Assembly: GCA_023953835.1 (NCBI GenBank)
Contig: JAMLJB010000002.1
Location: 154,630 to 218,629, forward strand
Reading direction: 5' to 3'
Length of the DNA stretch: 64,000 nt
Source: Rhizobiaceae bacterium
GTDB lineage: Bacteria; Pseudomonadota; Alphaproteobacteria; Rhizobiales; Rhizobiaceae
How positions within the stretch are numbered: position 1 is the stretch's first letter; every line of letters begins with the position of its first letter. A program made the translations under genes and the position numbers. Below are positions 19,429-27,214 of the stretch, one piece after another. Under the pieces are notes generated by a model that was not told the origin of the DNA, did no database searches, and worked only from the letters and a program-made list of their open reading frames with translations.

Positions 19429-20634
19429 TCAGGAAGGCGCGACGTTTGGCTGCCGCGCACGAAGTTTGGGGCGCACCAGCATGCCGCCGAACAGGACGCT
19501 ATATCCGAGGAATGCGCCCACCCACAGGCCGGCCGATCCATACAGCAGGCCTGCTTCCGTGGGCGCAAAGGCTGCCGCTATGCGCAGCAGCGCGGCCAGC
19601 ACAATTGCAGTGTAGACTAGACAGGTGCCCGCATCTGCCCGCAATTCCCGTCCCGTGTGGCCTAGTGTGGCGCGCGTCATGACGGCGAGCGTCATGCATC
19701 CGATAGCACCGACACCGAAGGCATGAATTGCGGCTGCGGTCGGAACGCTGTCCGGAACGATAATCGCAAGACCGGCGAGCACCAGCCCGGCAGGCACGAA
19801 CACATAGGCGGCATGCAAGACAAGGACGAGCGGATCGCGCATCGTGCGGTGGCCGGCCCAGCGTAGTAGTCGGAGGAGATTGAATAGTGCAGCGGCAAGT
19901 AGTGCCGCGCCCGTTTCAATCCGCTCGGGCAGAAACGTCCAGGCCGCCAGCGCCGCGACGGAAAGCATGATTGCCGCGGTGTCGAACCGGCCGAAGGGAA
20001 TCGGGAGCCGGCCCGGATTTTGCCGGACTAGCCAGTTGCGAGTGAAGCTCGGAATGATCCGTCCTCCAATAATCATGATAAGAGTGATCGCCGCGCCGAT
20101 ACCGAGCCGGCGGCTGATGTCGGAAATCCCGGCAAAGTGTGCTTCGGCATGGAACAGGACGTTGGCTGCGAGGAGCACGGACACCGGAACAAGCACTTTG
20201 AGGTTTCGCCAGTTGCGGCCGGCCGCAATTTCGGTCGCGGCCGCCAGAGCGACCGCCGCCAGAAACGAGCAATCGATCGCCGCGGCGGCGAGCCAGCCGG
20301 TCTCTGCAGAGAAGAAGACGGCGATCCGTCCTGCAAGCCATAGGAGAACCAAGGCAAGGAGCGGCATGCCCTGCACGGGCAGCCGACCCGTCCAGTTCGG
20401 TATTGCGGTCAGGAGGAAGCCTGTTACGATTGCCGCGAGATAGCCGAACAGCATCTCATGGATGTGCCAGTCTATCGGCATGAAGATGCTTGCGGTCTCA
20501 AGCCTGCCGTAGAATAGCGGCAGCCAGAACAGAACCGTCAAGCCGGCGTAAAGCGAACCCAACAGGAAGAACGGTCGAAAGCCATAGGATAGAAGCGCCG
20601 GATAGTTGCCCGGCCTGGTGCGCGCTATTGCCAT
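19429..20634 (-). CDS. nnrS: NnrS family haem-copper membrane protein
   Basis: 401 residues, about 12 membrane helices. NnrS binds haem and copper and protects cells from NO-derived stress by an incompletely known mechanism. Diagnostic features: PALLSYGFRPFFLLGSLYAGL at the start, DWHIHEMLFGYLAAIVTGFLL with conserved His, GRIIPSFTRNWL, and HAFGVGAIGCMTLAVMTRATLGHTGR near the end. Start 20634 has GGGAG upstream; the 16-residue extension is ignored. Between pseudoazurin and the small orf. Confidence 0.93.
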   Translation of the reverse strand: MAIARTRPGNYPALLSYGFRPFFLLGSLYAGLTVLFWLPLFYGRLETASIFMPIDWHIHEMLFGYLAAIVTGFLLTAIPNWTGRLPVQGMPLLALVLLWLAGRIAVFFSAETGWLAAAAIDCSFLAAVALAAATEIAAGRNWRNLKVLVPVSVLLAANVLFHAEAHFAGISDISRRLGIGAAITLIMIIGGRIIPSFTRNWLVRQNPGRLPIPFGRFDTAAIMLSVAALAAWTFLPERIETGAALLAAALFNLLRLLRWAGHRTMRDPLVLVLHAAYVFVPAGLVLAGLAIIVPDSVPTAAAIHAFGVGAIGCMTLAVMTRATLGHTGRELRADAGTCLVYTAIVLAALLRIAAAFAPTEAGLLYGSAGLWVGAFLGYSVLFGGMLVRPKLRARQPNVAPS

Positions 20635-20713
20635 TATTGTCTCCCGAGGGGTTCCCGGCCCCTGGATCCGGGAACCCGACATCTGGCCGGCGCCATGCGG
20701 TTACTGCAGCCTG

Positions 20714-21154
20714 TCAATTCGTGGGAACTGCAGCGAACAACTGCTCGAACAACTTCTTGGCCTTTCCTGTCTGCTTGACGGCCTTGGCCTGGTCGAGATT
20801 CACCGGCTTACCGACGACGACGAGCGCGACCATGCCCATACCGTAGTGTGGCGTGCATTTGACGCCGTAGACTCCCTCCTTGTCGAAGGTCACGGTGATC
20901 TGTTCATTCATCTTGCCCTTGAAGGGTTCGGCCCCGTCGGGGAGCATCCCCTTGATGCTTTCGGCGTCGTGCGACTTGTCAGTCGGGACGAAGGTGATGG
21001 TGTCGCCGGGCGCGGCAACGATGAAGTCGGGCTGGAACACCATTGCGCCTTTATCGCCTTTGTTGAGCATCTGGACCTGATGGTCGGCGGCCTGGGCGGC
21101 GCCGGCCAGCAAAAGACAGGCGAACGCGGTCGCGATGGCGATTTTGTGTCTCAT
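20714..21154 (-). CDS. pseudoazurin, electron donor to NirK
   Basis: 146 residues with a Sec signal peptide (about 1-22). Type 1 copper ligands His62, Cys100, His103, Met108 are spaced as in characterised pseudoazurins. It carries electrons from the bc1 complex to NirK in the periplasm. A TTTGCT-N4-CGCAAA box lies 77 bases upstream, consistent with co-regulation with nirK. Confidence 0.96.
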   Translation of the reverse strand: MRHKIAIATAFACLLLAGAAQAADHQVQMLNKGDKGAMVFQPDFIVAAPGDTITFVPTDKSHDAESIKGMLPDGAEPFKGKMNEQITVTFDKEGVYGVKCTPHYGMGMVALVVVGKPVNLDQAKAVKQTGKAKKLFEQLFAAVPTN

Positions 21155-21223
21155 GATATTGCCTTTCCTCTTATGACGGACTCAACCGTTGGGGCTTGTA
21201 TAGGGCCTACCTCCGTCAATGAC

Positions 21224-21239
21224 TTTGCTGCAACGCAAA
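21224..21239. promoter_or_regulatory. NnrR-type box between pseudoazurin and nnrR
   Basis: TTTGCT-GCAA-CGCAAA, one mismatch to the palindromic consensus. Centre is 77 bases from the pseudoazurin start, the same distance as in front of nirK, and 128 bases from the nnrR start. Confidence 0.75.
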
Positions 21240-21359
21240 CAGATCGTATTGAGAGCCGAAAAGGTCGCATCGCGAGAGGGTTGCAGTGACGTCTTGTGCG
21301 TGGGACATTCCTTTTGCGGCTTCCGACTGGGGCCGGCGCCGGAAGATGACCGAAGGAAC

Positions 21360-22070
21360 GTGAACTTGAGCCGTCTCGACCGCTCGCTGATTTCCGGGCT
21401 TGCGCCATTTCAGGGCCTGGACGCGGTTGATCTCGACCGCATGATCGGGCAGGCCCGTTCGCTCCGCATTGCCAAGGACGAAGCTGTCTTCGAGCAGGAA
21501 GGAGAAGCGCATTCATTCTTCCTCCTCCTCGACGGGCATGTGCGGGTGGTGAAGACCACGCCCGACGGCCAGCAGGTGATCGTGCGCTACATCAGCCCGG
21601 GCGAGTTGATGGGAATCGCTCACGCACTTGGTCGCACGACCTATCCGGCGAGCGCCATCGCTGCCGTCGACTGTGTTGTACTTGCCTGGCCGGGTCGGCT
21701 TTGGCCTGAATTCGCCGCAGCATTCCCTGATTTTGGCGCCAACACCTACAGAACGATCGGCGGCAGATTGCAGGATGCGCATACGCGCGTCATCGAAATG
21801 TCGACGGAGCAGGTAGACCGGCGCGTCGCCCACGCCCTCCTCAAACTTGTCAATCAAACGGGCAGGAAGACGGACGAAGGCATTCTTATCGATTTCCCGA
21901 TCTCTCGCCAGGATATCGCCGAGATGACGGGAACGACATTGCACACGGTTAGCCGGCTCCTTACCGCGTGGGAGGAACAGGGTCTGGTCAAAAGCGGACG
22001 TCAGAAGGTAACCGTGACCGAGCCGCATCGACTGCTCATGCTCGCGGATGGACGCACGTCCAAGATCTAG
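21360..22070 (+). CDS. nnrR: Crp/Fnr-family NO-responsive regulator, NnrR-like
   Basis: 236 residues from GTG 21360, which has AAGGA five bases upstream; the 47-residue upstream extension is rejected. Cyclic-nucleotide-binding fold followed by winged helix with SRQDIAEMTGTTLHTVSRLL. No FNR-type cysteine cluster. The recognition helix has His (LHTVSR) where FNR and NarR have Glu. This agrees with the TTTGCG half sites found all over the window rather than TTGAT, and is the pattern of Rhizobiales/Rhodobacter NnrR. NnrR/Nnr proteins activate nir and nor genes in response to NO. Confidence 0.82.
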   Translation: MNLSRLDRSLISGLAPFQGLDAVDLDRMIGQARSLRIAKDEAVFEQEGEAHSFFLLLDGHVRVVKTTPDGQQVIVRYISPGELMGIAHALGRTTYPASAIAAVDCVVLAWPGRLWPEFAAAFPDFGANTYRTIGGRLQDAHTRVIEMSTEQVDRRVAHALLKLVNQTGRKTDEGILIDFPISRQDIAEMTGTTLHTVSRLLTAWEEQGLVKSGRQKVTVTEPHRLLMLADGRTSKI

Positions 22071-22264
22071 CCGGTGCCCGTGTCCTCTTCTGCGATTGCT
22101 CTCTTCAGGTCGCGAGCGAGCGAGGCTCGATCCAAATCGTGTTCTCTCGTGGCATCGGCGATGGTGTGAAACGGGGCGACGGGGCAGCCGACGCACAGCA
22201 AACCATGGTCGAGGACGACACGGATGGTGGCCGGCCATTCTCGCATCATTGCATCCATCGTCAT
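22067..22264 (-). CDS. DUF1858 family protein with CxxC disulfide motif
   Basis: 65 residues from ATG 22264. The core HGLLCVGCPVAPFHTI is the DUF1858 signature, a small redox-disulfide domain often fused or linked to hybrid-cluster and NO-related proteins. It overlaps the nnrR end by four bases in convergent orientation and lies 108 bases downstream of the NsrR-like gene on the same strand. The start is uncertain: no clear ribosome site is visible, and upstream in-frame ATGs exist at 22303, 22324 and 22333. Confidence 0.7.
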   Translation of the reverse strand: MTMDAMMREWPATIRVVLDHGLLCVGCPVAPFHTIADATREHDLDRASLARDLKRAIAEEDTGTG

Positions 22265-22372
22265 GTCGTCGTGCAATCTCTGTCTCACAGCCGATATCCG
22301 CATCTGGAAGGCGGTTATCTTCATAGCATTCAAGCAAACGATCGTTGCGCGGCAGCAAACTGAAAAGCGGTC

Positions 22373-22834
22373 TCATTCTAAAAGCCGTGACGCGCTTGCG
22401 CGCCTTGGCGGAAGCGGTGCGGGGAAGAAATCCTCGGGCGTCAGCGTGATGTCTGCCAGCGTGTAGCGATCGAGCGTTTCATGGAAGGAGGCCATAGCCT
22501 CGCCGAGCATGCCGGACAGCTTGCAGGAGTTCGTCAGGATGCACTGATTTCCGGTCGCGAAGCACTCGACCAGCGCGAAATCCGGCTCCGTCATTCGGAT
22601 TACGTCACCGATGCGAATCATTTCCGGCCGGCGGCCGAGCATCAGTCCTCCGGACCGGCCGCGCACAGCCTTGAGGTATCCACCACGCGTAAGCGTGTTG
22701 GTGACTTTGTTCAGATGCGTCTTCGACACGCTGAAGGCGCGCGCCGCCTCCTCGATGGTAATCAGCCGATCCCCCGCCGTCGCAGCGTACATCAGCATCC
22801 GCAACGCGTAGTCGGAAAAACTCGTCAGCCGCAT
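22373..22834 (-). CDS. nsrR: Rrf2-family regulator, NsrR-like (copy 1)
   Basis: 153 residues from ATG 22834, preceded by GAGGAA. Rrf2 winged helix (about 1-80), then Cys91, Cys98, Cys104 and Asp8. Asp8 plus three cysteines is the [4Fe-4S] ligand set described for Streptomyces NsrR, a repressor released by NO. It is the last gene of a tight minus-strand operon with a truncated haemoglobin, and a 23-bp palindrome like an NsrR operator lies before the operon. IscR and RirA are alternatives but have different Cys spacing. Confidence 0.78.
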   Translation of the reverse strand: MRLTSFSDYALRMLMYAATAGDRLITIEEAARAFSVSKTHLNKVTNTLTRGGYLKAVRGRSGGLMLGRRPEMIRIGDVIRMTEPDFALVECFATGNQCILTNSCKLSGMLGEAMASFHETLDRYTLADITLTPEDFFPAPLPPRRASASRLLE

Positions 22835-22871
22835 CGGCCATTCCTCGCTGTATTCGCTGGTCGGTTCAACA

Positions 22872-23336
22872 TCAGAGGCTTTCCTTGAGGATGGGCTGGA
22901 TCGCGAGGGTGTCCTCGCCCCGGCTGAACGCGACCGCCAGGCGGAAGGAATGGGCGATACGCAGCGCGCGATCCATGAAGAGAGCCGCGACATCCGGTGG
23001 GCAGAGCCTGTCAACCGTGACGCGGAAGAGCATCAGCCAACGGCGGAAATGCGATTCCCCCAAACCGGGAATGGCCAGATGCGGGGGCAACGGCCGGCCG
23101 TCATAGCGTCCCGTACGCAGCAGCGTCGACGACCAGAAATCGCACATCTTTCCAAGATGACGCGGCCACGCCTCCGGCTTGATCGCGCCATTGAAGATCG
23201 GCCCCAGAAGATCGTCGTTGCGAATCTCCTCATAGAAGCCATGGACCACGTCGTGGATCATCCGTTCGTCCAGGATTTCCGGCAACGGGACGCCGTCGAC
23301 GATGATCGTTTTCCTGTCAGCTGATTGTTTGCTCAT
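22872..23336 (-). CDS. group III truncated haemoglobin
   Basis: 154 residues. Group III trHb features: FYEEIRNDDLLGPIFNGAI, then WPRHLGKMCDFWSSTLL and the proximal-His segment SHFRRWLMLF (His96). Likely binds O2/NO and detoxifies NO or peroxide in the cytoplasm. Its ATG overlaps the preceding stop (ATGA), so it is translationally coupled to the SufT-like gene. Confidence 0.93.
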   Translation of the reverse strand: MSKQSADRKTIIVDGVPLPEILDERMIHDVVHGFYEEIRNDDLLGPIFNGAIKPEAWPRHLGKMCDFWSSTLLRTGRYDGRPLPPHLAIPGLGESHFRRWLMLFRVTVDRLCPPDVAALFMDRALRIAHSFRLAVAFSRGEDTLAIQPILKESL

Positions 23337-23671
23337 CTGCCCGCCGCCTTTCTCCCAAACCCCAGATGCGCCCTCGCATCCGCATTCATCATTTCGGGCG
23401 TCCACGGCGGGTCATATGTCAGCCCGACTTCCACACGCTCTATCCCTTCGACGATCCCGGCGGCGGACCCCACGGCGTCCCTGAGATAGGCCGCTGCGGG
23501 ACACCCGGCTGTGGTGGTCGTCATCTCCACATGCACCACCCCGACTTCGACGACTGACACCTCGTAGATTAGGCCGAGGTCGACGACGTTTTCGCCAAGC
23601 TCCGGATCGATCACCATGCGGAGCGACTGGCGAACGCTCTCCGCCAGAGATTCTCTTGGCTTGTCGCTCAT
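23333..23671 (-). CDS. SufT/DUF59 (MIP18 family) iron-sulfur assembly factor
   Basis: 112 residues from ATG 23671 with AGGGGA upstream. The motif VIDPELGENVVDLGLIY, TTTTAGCPAAAYLRD and VGLTYDPPWTPEMMN define the DUF59/MIP18 family, which helps load Fe-S clusters. The conserved Cys is in AGCPAA. Placed between DUF2249 and haemoglobin genes, it suggests repair of NO-damaged clusters. That role is inferred. Confidence 0.88.
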   Translation of the reverse strand: MSDKPRESLAESVRQSLRMVIDPELGENVVDLGLIYEVSVVEVGVVHVEMTTTTAGCPAAAYLRDAVGSAAGIVEGIERVEVGLTYDPPWTPEMMNADARAHLGFGRKAAGR

Positions 23672-23673
23672 GA

Positions 23674-24201
23674 CTACTTTTCCCCTCGCGAGCCGGCGCG
23701 GATGACGATGCGATAGTGCCCCTCCGGCTCGAAGCCTCCGCGCCATTCGTGTCCCCTTGCTTTCAGTTCTTCGAAAAGGAACAGGGGCTCGCGCGGCAAC
23801 AGCGCCGAAAGCGTCTCCCCGGCGGCAAGAGCCTCGACGCCCTCAAGCGTCTTCACCATGGGCTCAGGCGGATCGAGATCACGGCAATCAATCTCCCGGG
23901 CGGGAACCTGCCAATCATCGCCAAGCCCGTGATCGACCGAGTCTGAGGTTTCGACAACCGGCGCAGGCGCGGCGGCTGGCGTGAAGACGACTTCCCAATC
24001 ACCGCCGCCGATCTCACGAGAGACCGGTTCGAAACCGTGTGCGCCAAGCACCTGAAACAGGGGAATCGGCTTGAAGCTCGCAAGCAACCGCAGGCTCTGC
24101 CCGGGCGCCAGTTCCGCCACGGCTTCCATGATGGCGCTGAACGGTTCTCCGCCGTCGCGCAGGATCGGCCTTACGTCGAGGTCGCGGTGGGGAATGGTCA
24201 T
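23674..24201 (-). CDS. tandem DUF2249 domain protein
   Basis: 175 residues holding two DUF2249 repeats: residues about 8-75 (LDVRPILRDGGEPFSAIM, PIPLFQVLGAHGFE) and about 100-170 (IDCRDLDPPEPMVKTLEGV, EPLFLFEELKARG). A proline- and alanine-rich linker joins them. DUF2249 is a TusA-like fold of unknown role abundant in denitrification gene clusters. The gene ends two bases before the SufT-like ATG. Confidence 0.85.
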   Translation of the reverse strand: MTIPHRDLDVRPILRDGGEPFSAIMEAVAELAPGQSLRLLASFKPIPLFQVLGAHGFEPVSREIGGGDWEVVFTPAAAPAPVVETSDSVDHGLGDDWQVPAREIDCRDLDPPEPMVKTLEGVEALAAGETLSALLPREPLFLFEELKARGHEWRGGFEPEGHYRIVIRAGSRGEK

Positions 24202-24222
24202 GGGAATCTCCAGGCAACTTGG

Positions 24223-25578
24223 TCAATGGTTGCGAATTGCAGGCAGGAATAGATGTGGCCGCGTGGTTCCTTCCGGAAAACGCACTGCGGCGGCGACGTT
24301 GAAAAGCCGGCGCGCCAGCACCAGTTCGATCACGATTGCGGCCGTCGCGAGCAGCGTCATGGCTGCCGTGATGCGAAAGAGGTTGGGAGCATCTGCCAGC
24401 AATGCAACCGTTCCGCCCAGCAAGCCCGCGAAGTAGAGCACGAACCACGGTCCATCGCGCCTTTCCACCATCAAATCCTGCACGCGCGGCGTGGGCTTGC
24501 GGCCCATAACGGGCCCGTAGCATTCGAGCCAGGTCAGAAACGGTACGATCTTGTAGAGCTGCGATAACCCCAGTCCTGTCAGCCAGCCGAACGCAACGAG
24601 ATAGATGAGCGCGCCCGCATGATTGGCGAACGTGCCGGTCGCAAGCAGGTTAAGAAGGAGCGCCGCCGAGAGATAGAGCGCAGCGAAGGCCCCGATTGCC
24701 GATTTGCTGTTCAGTTCGATGTTCCGCCGCTTGCGATTACGATAGAAGAAAAACAGATCGAAGCCGTAACAGACGAGCGCAACCATGGCGGACAGCCCGG
24801 CGATGACGCTCGCAATTCGAGCGCTCCCAGCCAGAATGAACTCCACCGGCGCCCCCATGATGATCGAGAGAAGCGCAATGCTGCCGCTCCACCAGACAAT
24901 GTGGTTGGTTGTTCGCTCCGCATCGGGGGCGAGCATGAACATCGGCAGCAGCCGATAGCTCACGCCGATCGCCGTAAAGGTGAGCCATCCGCCGAAACCG
25001 GCCGCGGCGTGAACAGGAAGAACCTTGGTCCGAAAATCGATCATCACCGCGTCGGAGATCAGACCGGAGAGGATGTGCGCGAAAAATGTGCCGAGTAGGA
25101 ACGTGGCAGCCAGGCAGGTGAGACCCACGGCAACGAAGCGCGCCGGCAACGGCAATGGCCGCGCCTGCCAGAGCGTGCGGCCCAGCGTCCAGAGAACCAG
25201 CCCAAAACCGATAGGGAGCAGACAGCCGCCGATCAGCAGGAAGGGGATATCGGTGTCGAGCATCCCTGTGAGCCCGAGGAACCCCGCCAACAACGAGGTA
25301 AGGCCTGCAAGCAGACACAGCAGCGCTGGCAGAACCAGAATCTCGTCGCGGAGTGGCTGTACGACCAGCACCGGGACGAACTGCAGCAGAGCTCCGCACA
25401 TCAGCAGGCTGAGCCACCCGATCGTCACTGTATGAACGAGCAGCAAGGTCTCCGGCGCCTCCGCCGCCATCGCCGGAAAGCCATACCCGGCAACCATCAG
25501 GCATTCAGCCGCGATCAGGAATATCACCGCACCGGTGAAGAAGGCCATCGTCCAACGCGACAGGCTCGAACCGATCAT
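24223..25578 (-). CDS. polytopic membrane protein resembling haem-copper oxidase subunit I, function unknown
   Basis: 451 residues from ATG 25578 with GAGG upstream. About 12 helices. Three similar segments carry a His or aromatic anchor followed by GW and a late Pro: HTVTIGWLSLLMCG (about 60), HAAAGFGGWLTF (about 190) and YLVAFGWLTGLG (about 330). A conserved-looking soluble tail near 360 reads LECYGPVMGRKPTPRV. Single histidines in several helices could bind haem. It is not NnrS, CcoN or NorB, though it is reminiscent of them. Overlaps the upstream small gene (ATGA) and is part of the NsrR-type operon. Confidence 0.75.
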   Translation of the reverse strand: MIGSSLSRWTMAFFTGAVIFLIAAECLMVAGYGFPAMAAEAPETLLLVHTVTIGWLSLLMCGALLQFVPVLVVQPLRDEILVLPALLCLLAGLTSLLAGFLGLTGMLDTDIPFLLIGGCLLPIGFGLVLWTLGRTLWQARPLPLPARFVAVGLTCLAATFLLGTFFAHILSGLISDAVMIDFRTKVLPVHAAAGFGGWLTFTAIGVSYRLLPMFMLAPDAERTTNHIVWWSGSIALLSIIMGAPVEFILAGSARIASVIAGLSAMVALVCYGFDLFFFYRNRKRRNIELNSKSAIGAFAALYLSAALLLNLLATGTFANHAGALIYLVAFGWLTGLGLSQLYKIVPFLTWLECYGPVMGRKPTPRVQDLMVERRDGPWFVLYFAGLLGGTVALLADAPNLFRITAAMTLLATAAIVIELVLARRLFNVAAAVRFPEGTTRPHLFLPAIRNH

Positions 25579-25832
25579 CGCCGACCTCGGGTAAGGCAGT
25601 ATCTCTCGTCTGAGGTTTCCTGGTCCCACCGGGTGCCGTCGCAGCAGAGGCCGTCGCAAAGCCACAGAAGCTCGCCGCCCGGAGGGCCAAGAAGATTTCC
25701 GCCACTCAGCTCGACAAGCAAAGCAAGCCGATCTGCCTGGGTATGGAAATCGTGCCGGTGTCGTCTGCCTTCGAACGCCCCCGCCGAATCTCGTGGATGC
25801 GTTGCTGAGAAATTCATCCGGTTGGACGTCAC
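25575..25832 (-). CDS. small protein, first gene of the NsrR-type operon
   Basis: 85 residues (80 from the second Met). It reads RHRHDFHTQADRLALLVELSGG followed by LLWLCDGLCCDGTRW, with three Cys and several His that could bind metal or haem. No family recognised. The stop overlaps the next ATG (ATGA), which argues for real translation, and the 23-bp palindrome at 25865 lies 33 bases before its ATG. Confidence 0.55.
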   Translation of the reverse strand: MTSNRMNFSATHPRDSAGAFEGRRHRHDFHTQADRLALLVELSGGNLLGPPGGELLWLCDGLCCDGTRWDQETSDERYCLTRGRR

Positions 25833-25864
25833 ATTTGTTTCAGGGGTTTCAGCATCTTTGGCAA

Positions 25865-25887
25865 AAGATATATTGTCAATCTATGTT
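25865..25887. promoter_or_regulatory. NsrR-like 23-bp palindrome before the haemoglobin/DUF2249 operon
   Basis: The site starts AAGATATATTG and ends CAATCTATGTT with one base between the arms; 19 of 23 positions are self-complementary. It fits the general NsrR operator shape (AAGATGTATTT arms) at 16 of 23 positions. It is 33 bases upstream of the first gene and the last gene of that operon is NsrR-like, so autoregulation is likely. Confidence 0.6.
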
Positions 25888-26027
25888 TTTGAGCAGCGCT
25901 ACGCCCTCCGAAAACCACAGGCTGTGTAGCCTCATGAACCCGCGCCACTTTCTTGGTCAGATTCAAGATGTTGTGTCCCACCCGGTTGAACAAGGCCTCA
26001 TCCCAGGCCCTCGGGACAAAAGCGATC

Positions 26028-26049
26028 TTCTTTGCGCTAGCGCAAAGAA
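26028..26049. promoter_or_regulatory. NnrR-type box, 22-bp perfect palindrome
   Basis: The core TTTGCG-CTAG-CGCAAA is extended by TTC and GAA on the two sides, giving a perfect 22-bp palindrome. It is the strongest such box in the window. Its centre lies 175 bases before ftrA and 206 before the minus-strand operon; a -41.5 position would give starts near 26080 (plus) or 25997 (minus). Confidence 0.8.
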
Positions 26050-26213
26050 CGCTCCGGTTTGACGAATAAGTTGACCTCGAAAGTCATGATTTTAGCCACC
26101 TTCAGGCGGCACTCCCTCCGTTCGGATGGGTCGGCCATGATCATCGGTAGCTAAACATCCGAGACCCGCAACGAAAGCGTCGCTAGGTCCGATTGCCAGA
26201 CCCAGGAGCCGAC

Positions 26214-26759
26214 ATGAACCGTCTATCGATTCCGTTCGTATCAACCCTAGCCGTGCTTGCGGGAATCTCCGGGGCGTCTGCGCTGGAATATCCCATCGGC
26301 GAGCCTCAACTGATGAACGGGATGGAGATAGCCGCTGTCTATCTGCAGCCGATCGAGATGGAGCCCGCCCATATTATGAGACCCGCAGCGGATTCGGACA
26401 TCCATCTGGAGGCCGACATCCACGCCACGCAGGACAATGTCAACGGCTTTGCCGAAGGCGACTGGATTCCCAATCTCGCCATTGAATACACGTTGACCAA
26501 ACTCGACGATAACGAGCAGACAGGTGGCGTCTTCATGCCGATGGTCGCCAGTGACGGCCCTCATTACGGCGACAATGTAAAACTGATGGGCGCCGGAAAG
26601 TACCGGCTCGTCTACAAGATCGCGTCGGGGGCGCCCGGCGCGGCATCGCATTTCGGCCGGCACGTCGACAAGGAGACGGGCGTAGGCGCATGGCCCGAAG
26701 CATTCACCGTCCAATACGAGTTCACCTATGCCGGGACCGGCAAAAAGGGCGCCTACTAA
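26214..26759 (+). CDS. ftrA: FtrA/P19-type periplasmic iron-binding protein
   Basis: 181 residues from ATG 26214 with AGGAG upstream; signal peptide about 1-24. P19/Tp34 family: GEPQLMNGMEIAAVYLQP, the Met- and Glu-rich site (MEPAHIM), DIHLEADIHA, and the His in HFGRHVDKETG. It binds iron, with copper involvement reported for the family, and delivers it to the Ftr1-like permease. First gene of ftrABCD. Confidence 0.92.
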   Translation: MNRLSIPFVSTLAVLAGISGASALEYPIGEPQLMNGMEIAAVYLQPIEMEPAHIMRPAADSDIHLEADIHATQDNVNGFAEGDWIPNLAIEYTLTKLDDNEQTGGVFMPMVASDGPHYGDNVKLMGAGKYRLVYKIASGAPGAASHFGRHVDKETGVGAWPEAFTVQYEFTYAGTGKKGAY

Positions 26760-26854
26760 CCCAGATCAGCCCCCTACGGGCCGCCGCCATGCACGCGGCT
26801 CACCCGCCGCGCTCGTGGCGCAGCGGCTCGGTAACCTGCGTTGGAAAGTGTGAG

Positions 26855-27214
26855 ATGTCCGTCTTCGCGCGCTTAGTACCGATCGCTGCCGGCGCAGCCC
26901 TTTTATCGATGTCCGTCGCGACAAGCGCCGAGGATTATCCGGTCTTTGTTATCGAGTTCAAGGACGGCGCCATCTCGCCTTCGGCGATCGAGGTTCCCTC
27001 CGGCACGCGATTCAAGCTCGAACTTCGCAACACTGGCCTCAGCCCCGTCGAATTCGAGAGCCTCGAACTCCGCAAGGAGAAGGTGCTGGGCCCGGGCGTC
27101 ACGTCCTTCATCGTCATCCGCAGCCTCGATCCCGGGGAATACCGCTTCTTCGACGACTTCCATCTCGATATGCCTCCCGCCACCCTGATCGCCAGGGAGC
27201 CTGCATCTCCATGA
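26855..27214 (+). CDS. ftrB: FtrB cupredoxin-like protein
   Basis: 119 residues from ATG 26855 with a signal peptide (about 1-27). Cupredoxin_1 fold: PVFVIEFKDGAISPSAIEVP, FKLELRNTGLSPVEFES, PGEYRFFDDFH. Charged residues may bind metal. In the FtrABCD system the cupredoxin is thought to work with FtrA in ferrous iron oxidation before uptake. Its stop overlaps ftrC (ATGA). Confidence 0.88.
   Translation: MSVFARLVPIAAGAALLSMSVATSAEDYPVFVIEFKDGAISPSAIEVPSGTRFKLELRNTGLSPVEFESLELRKEKVLGPGVTSFIVIRSLDPGEYRFFDDFHLDMPPATLIAREPASP

Larger units (their letters stand above)
25833..26213. other. 381-base divergent intergenic region with two operators
   Basis: Separates the NsrR-type operon (minus) from ftrABCD (plus). 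It holds the 23-bp palindrome at 25865-25887 and the NnrR-type palindrome at 26028-26049. An 89-codon plus-strand frame covering 25793-26062 has no ribosome site and runs through both operators, so I do not count it as a gene. Confidence 0.6.

Noticed and set aside
25793..26062. 89-codon plus-strand frame in the ftrA promoter gap
   Set aside because: No ribosome site, no protein-like pattern, and it runs through two operator palindromes.
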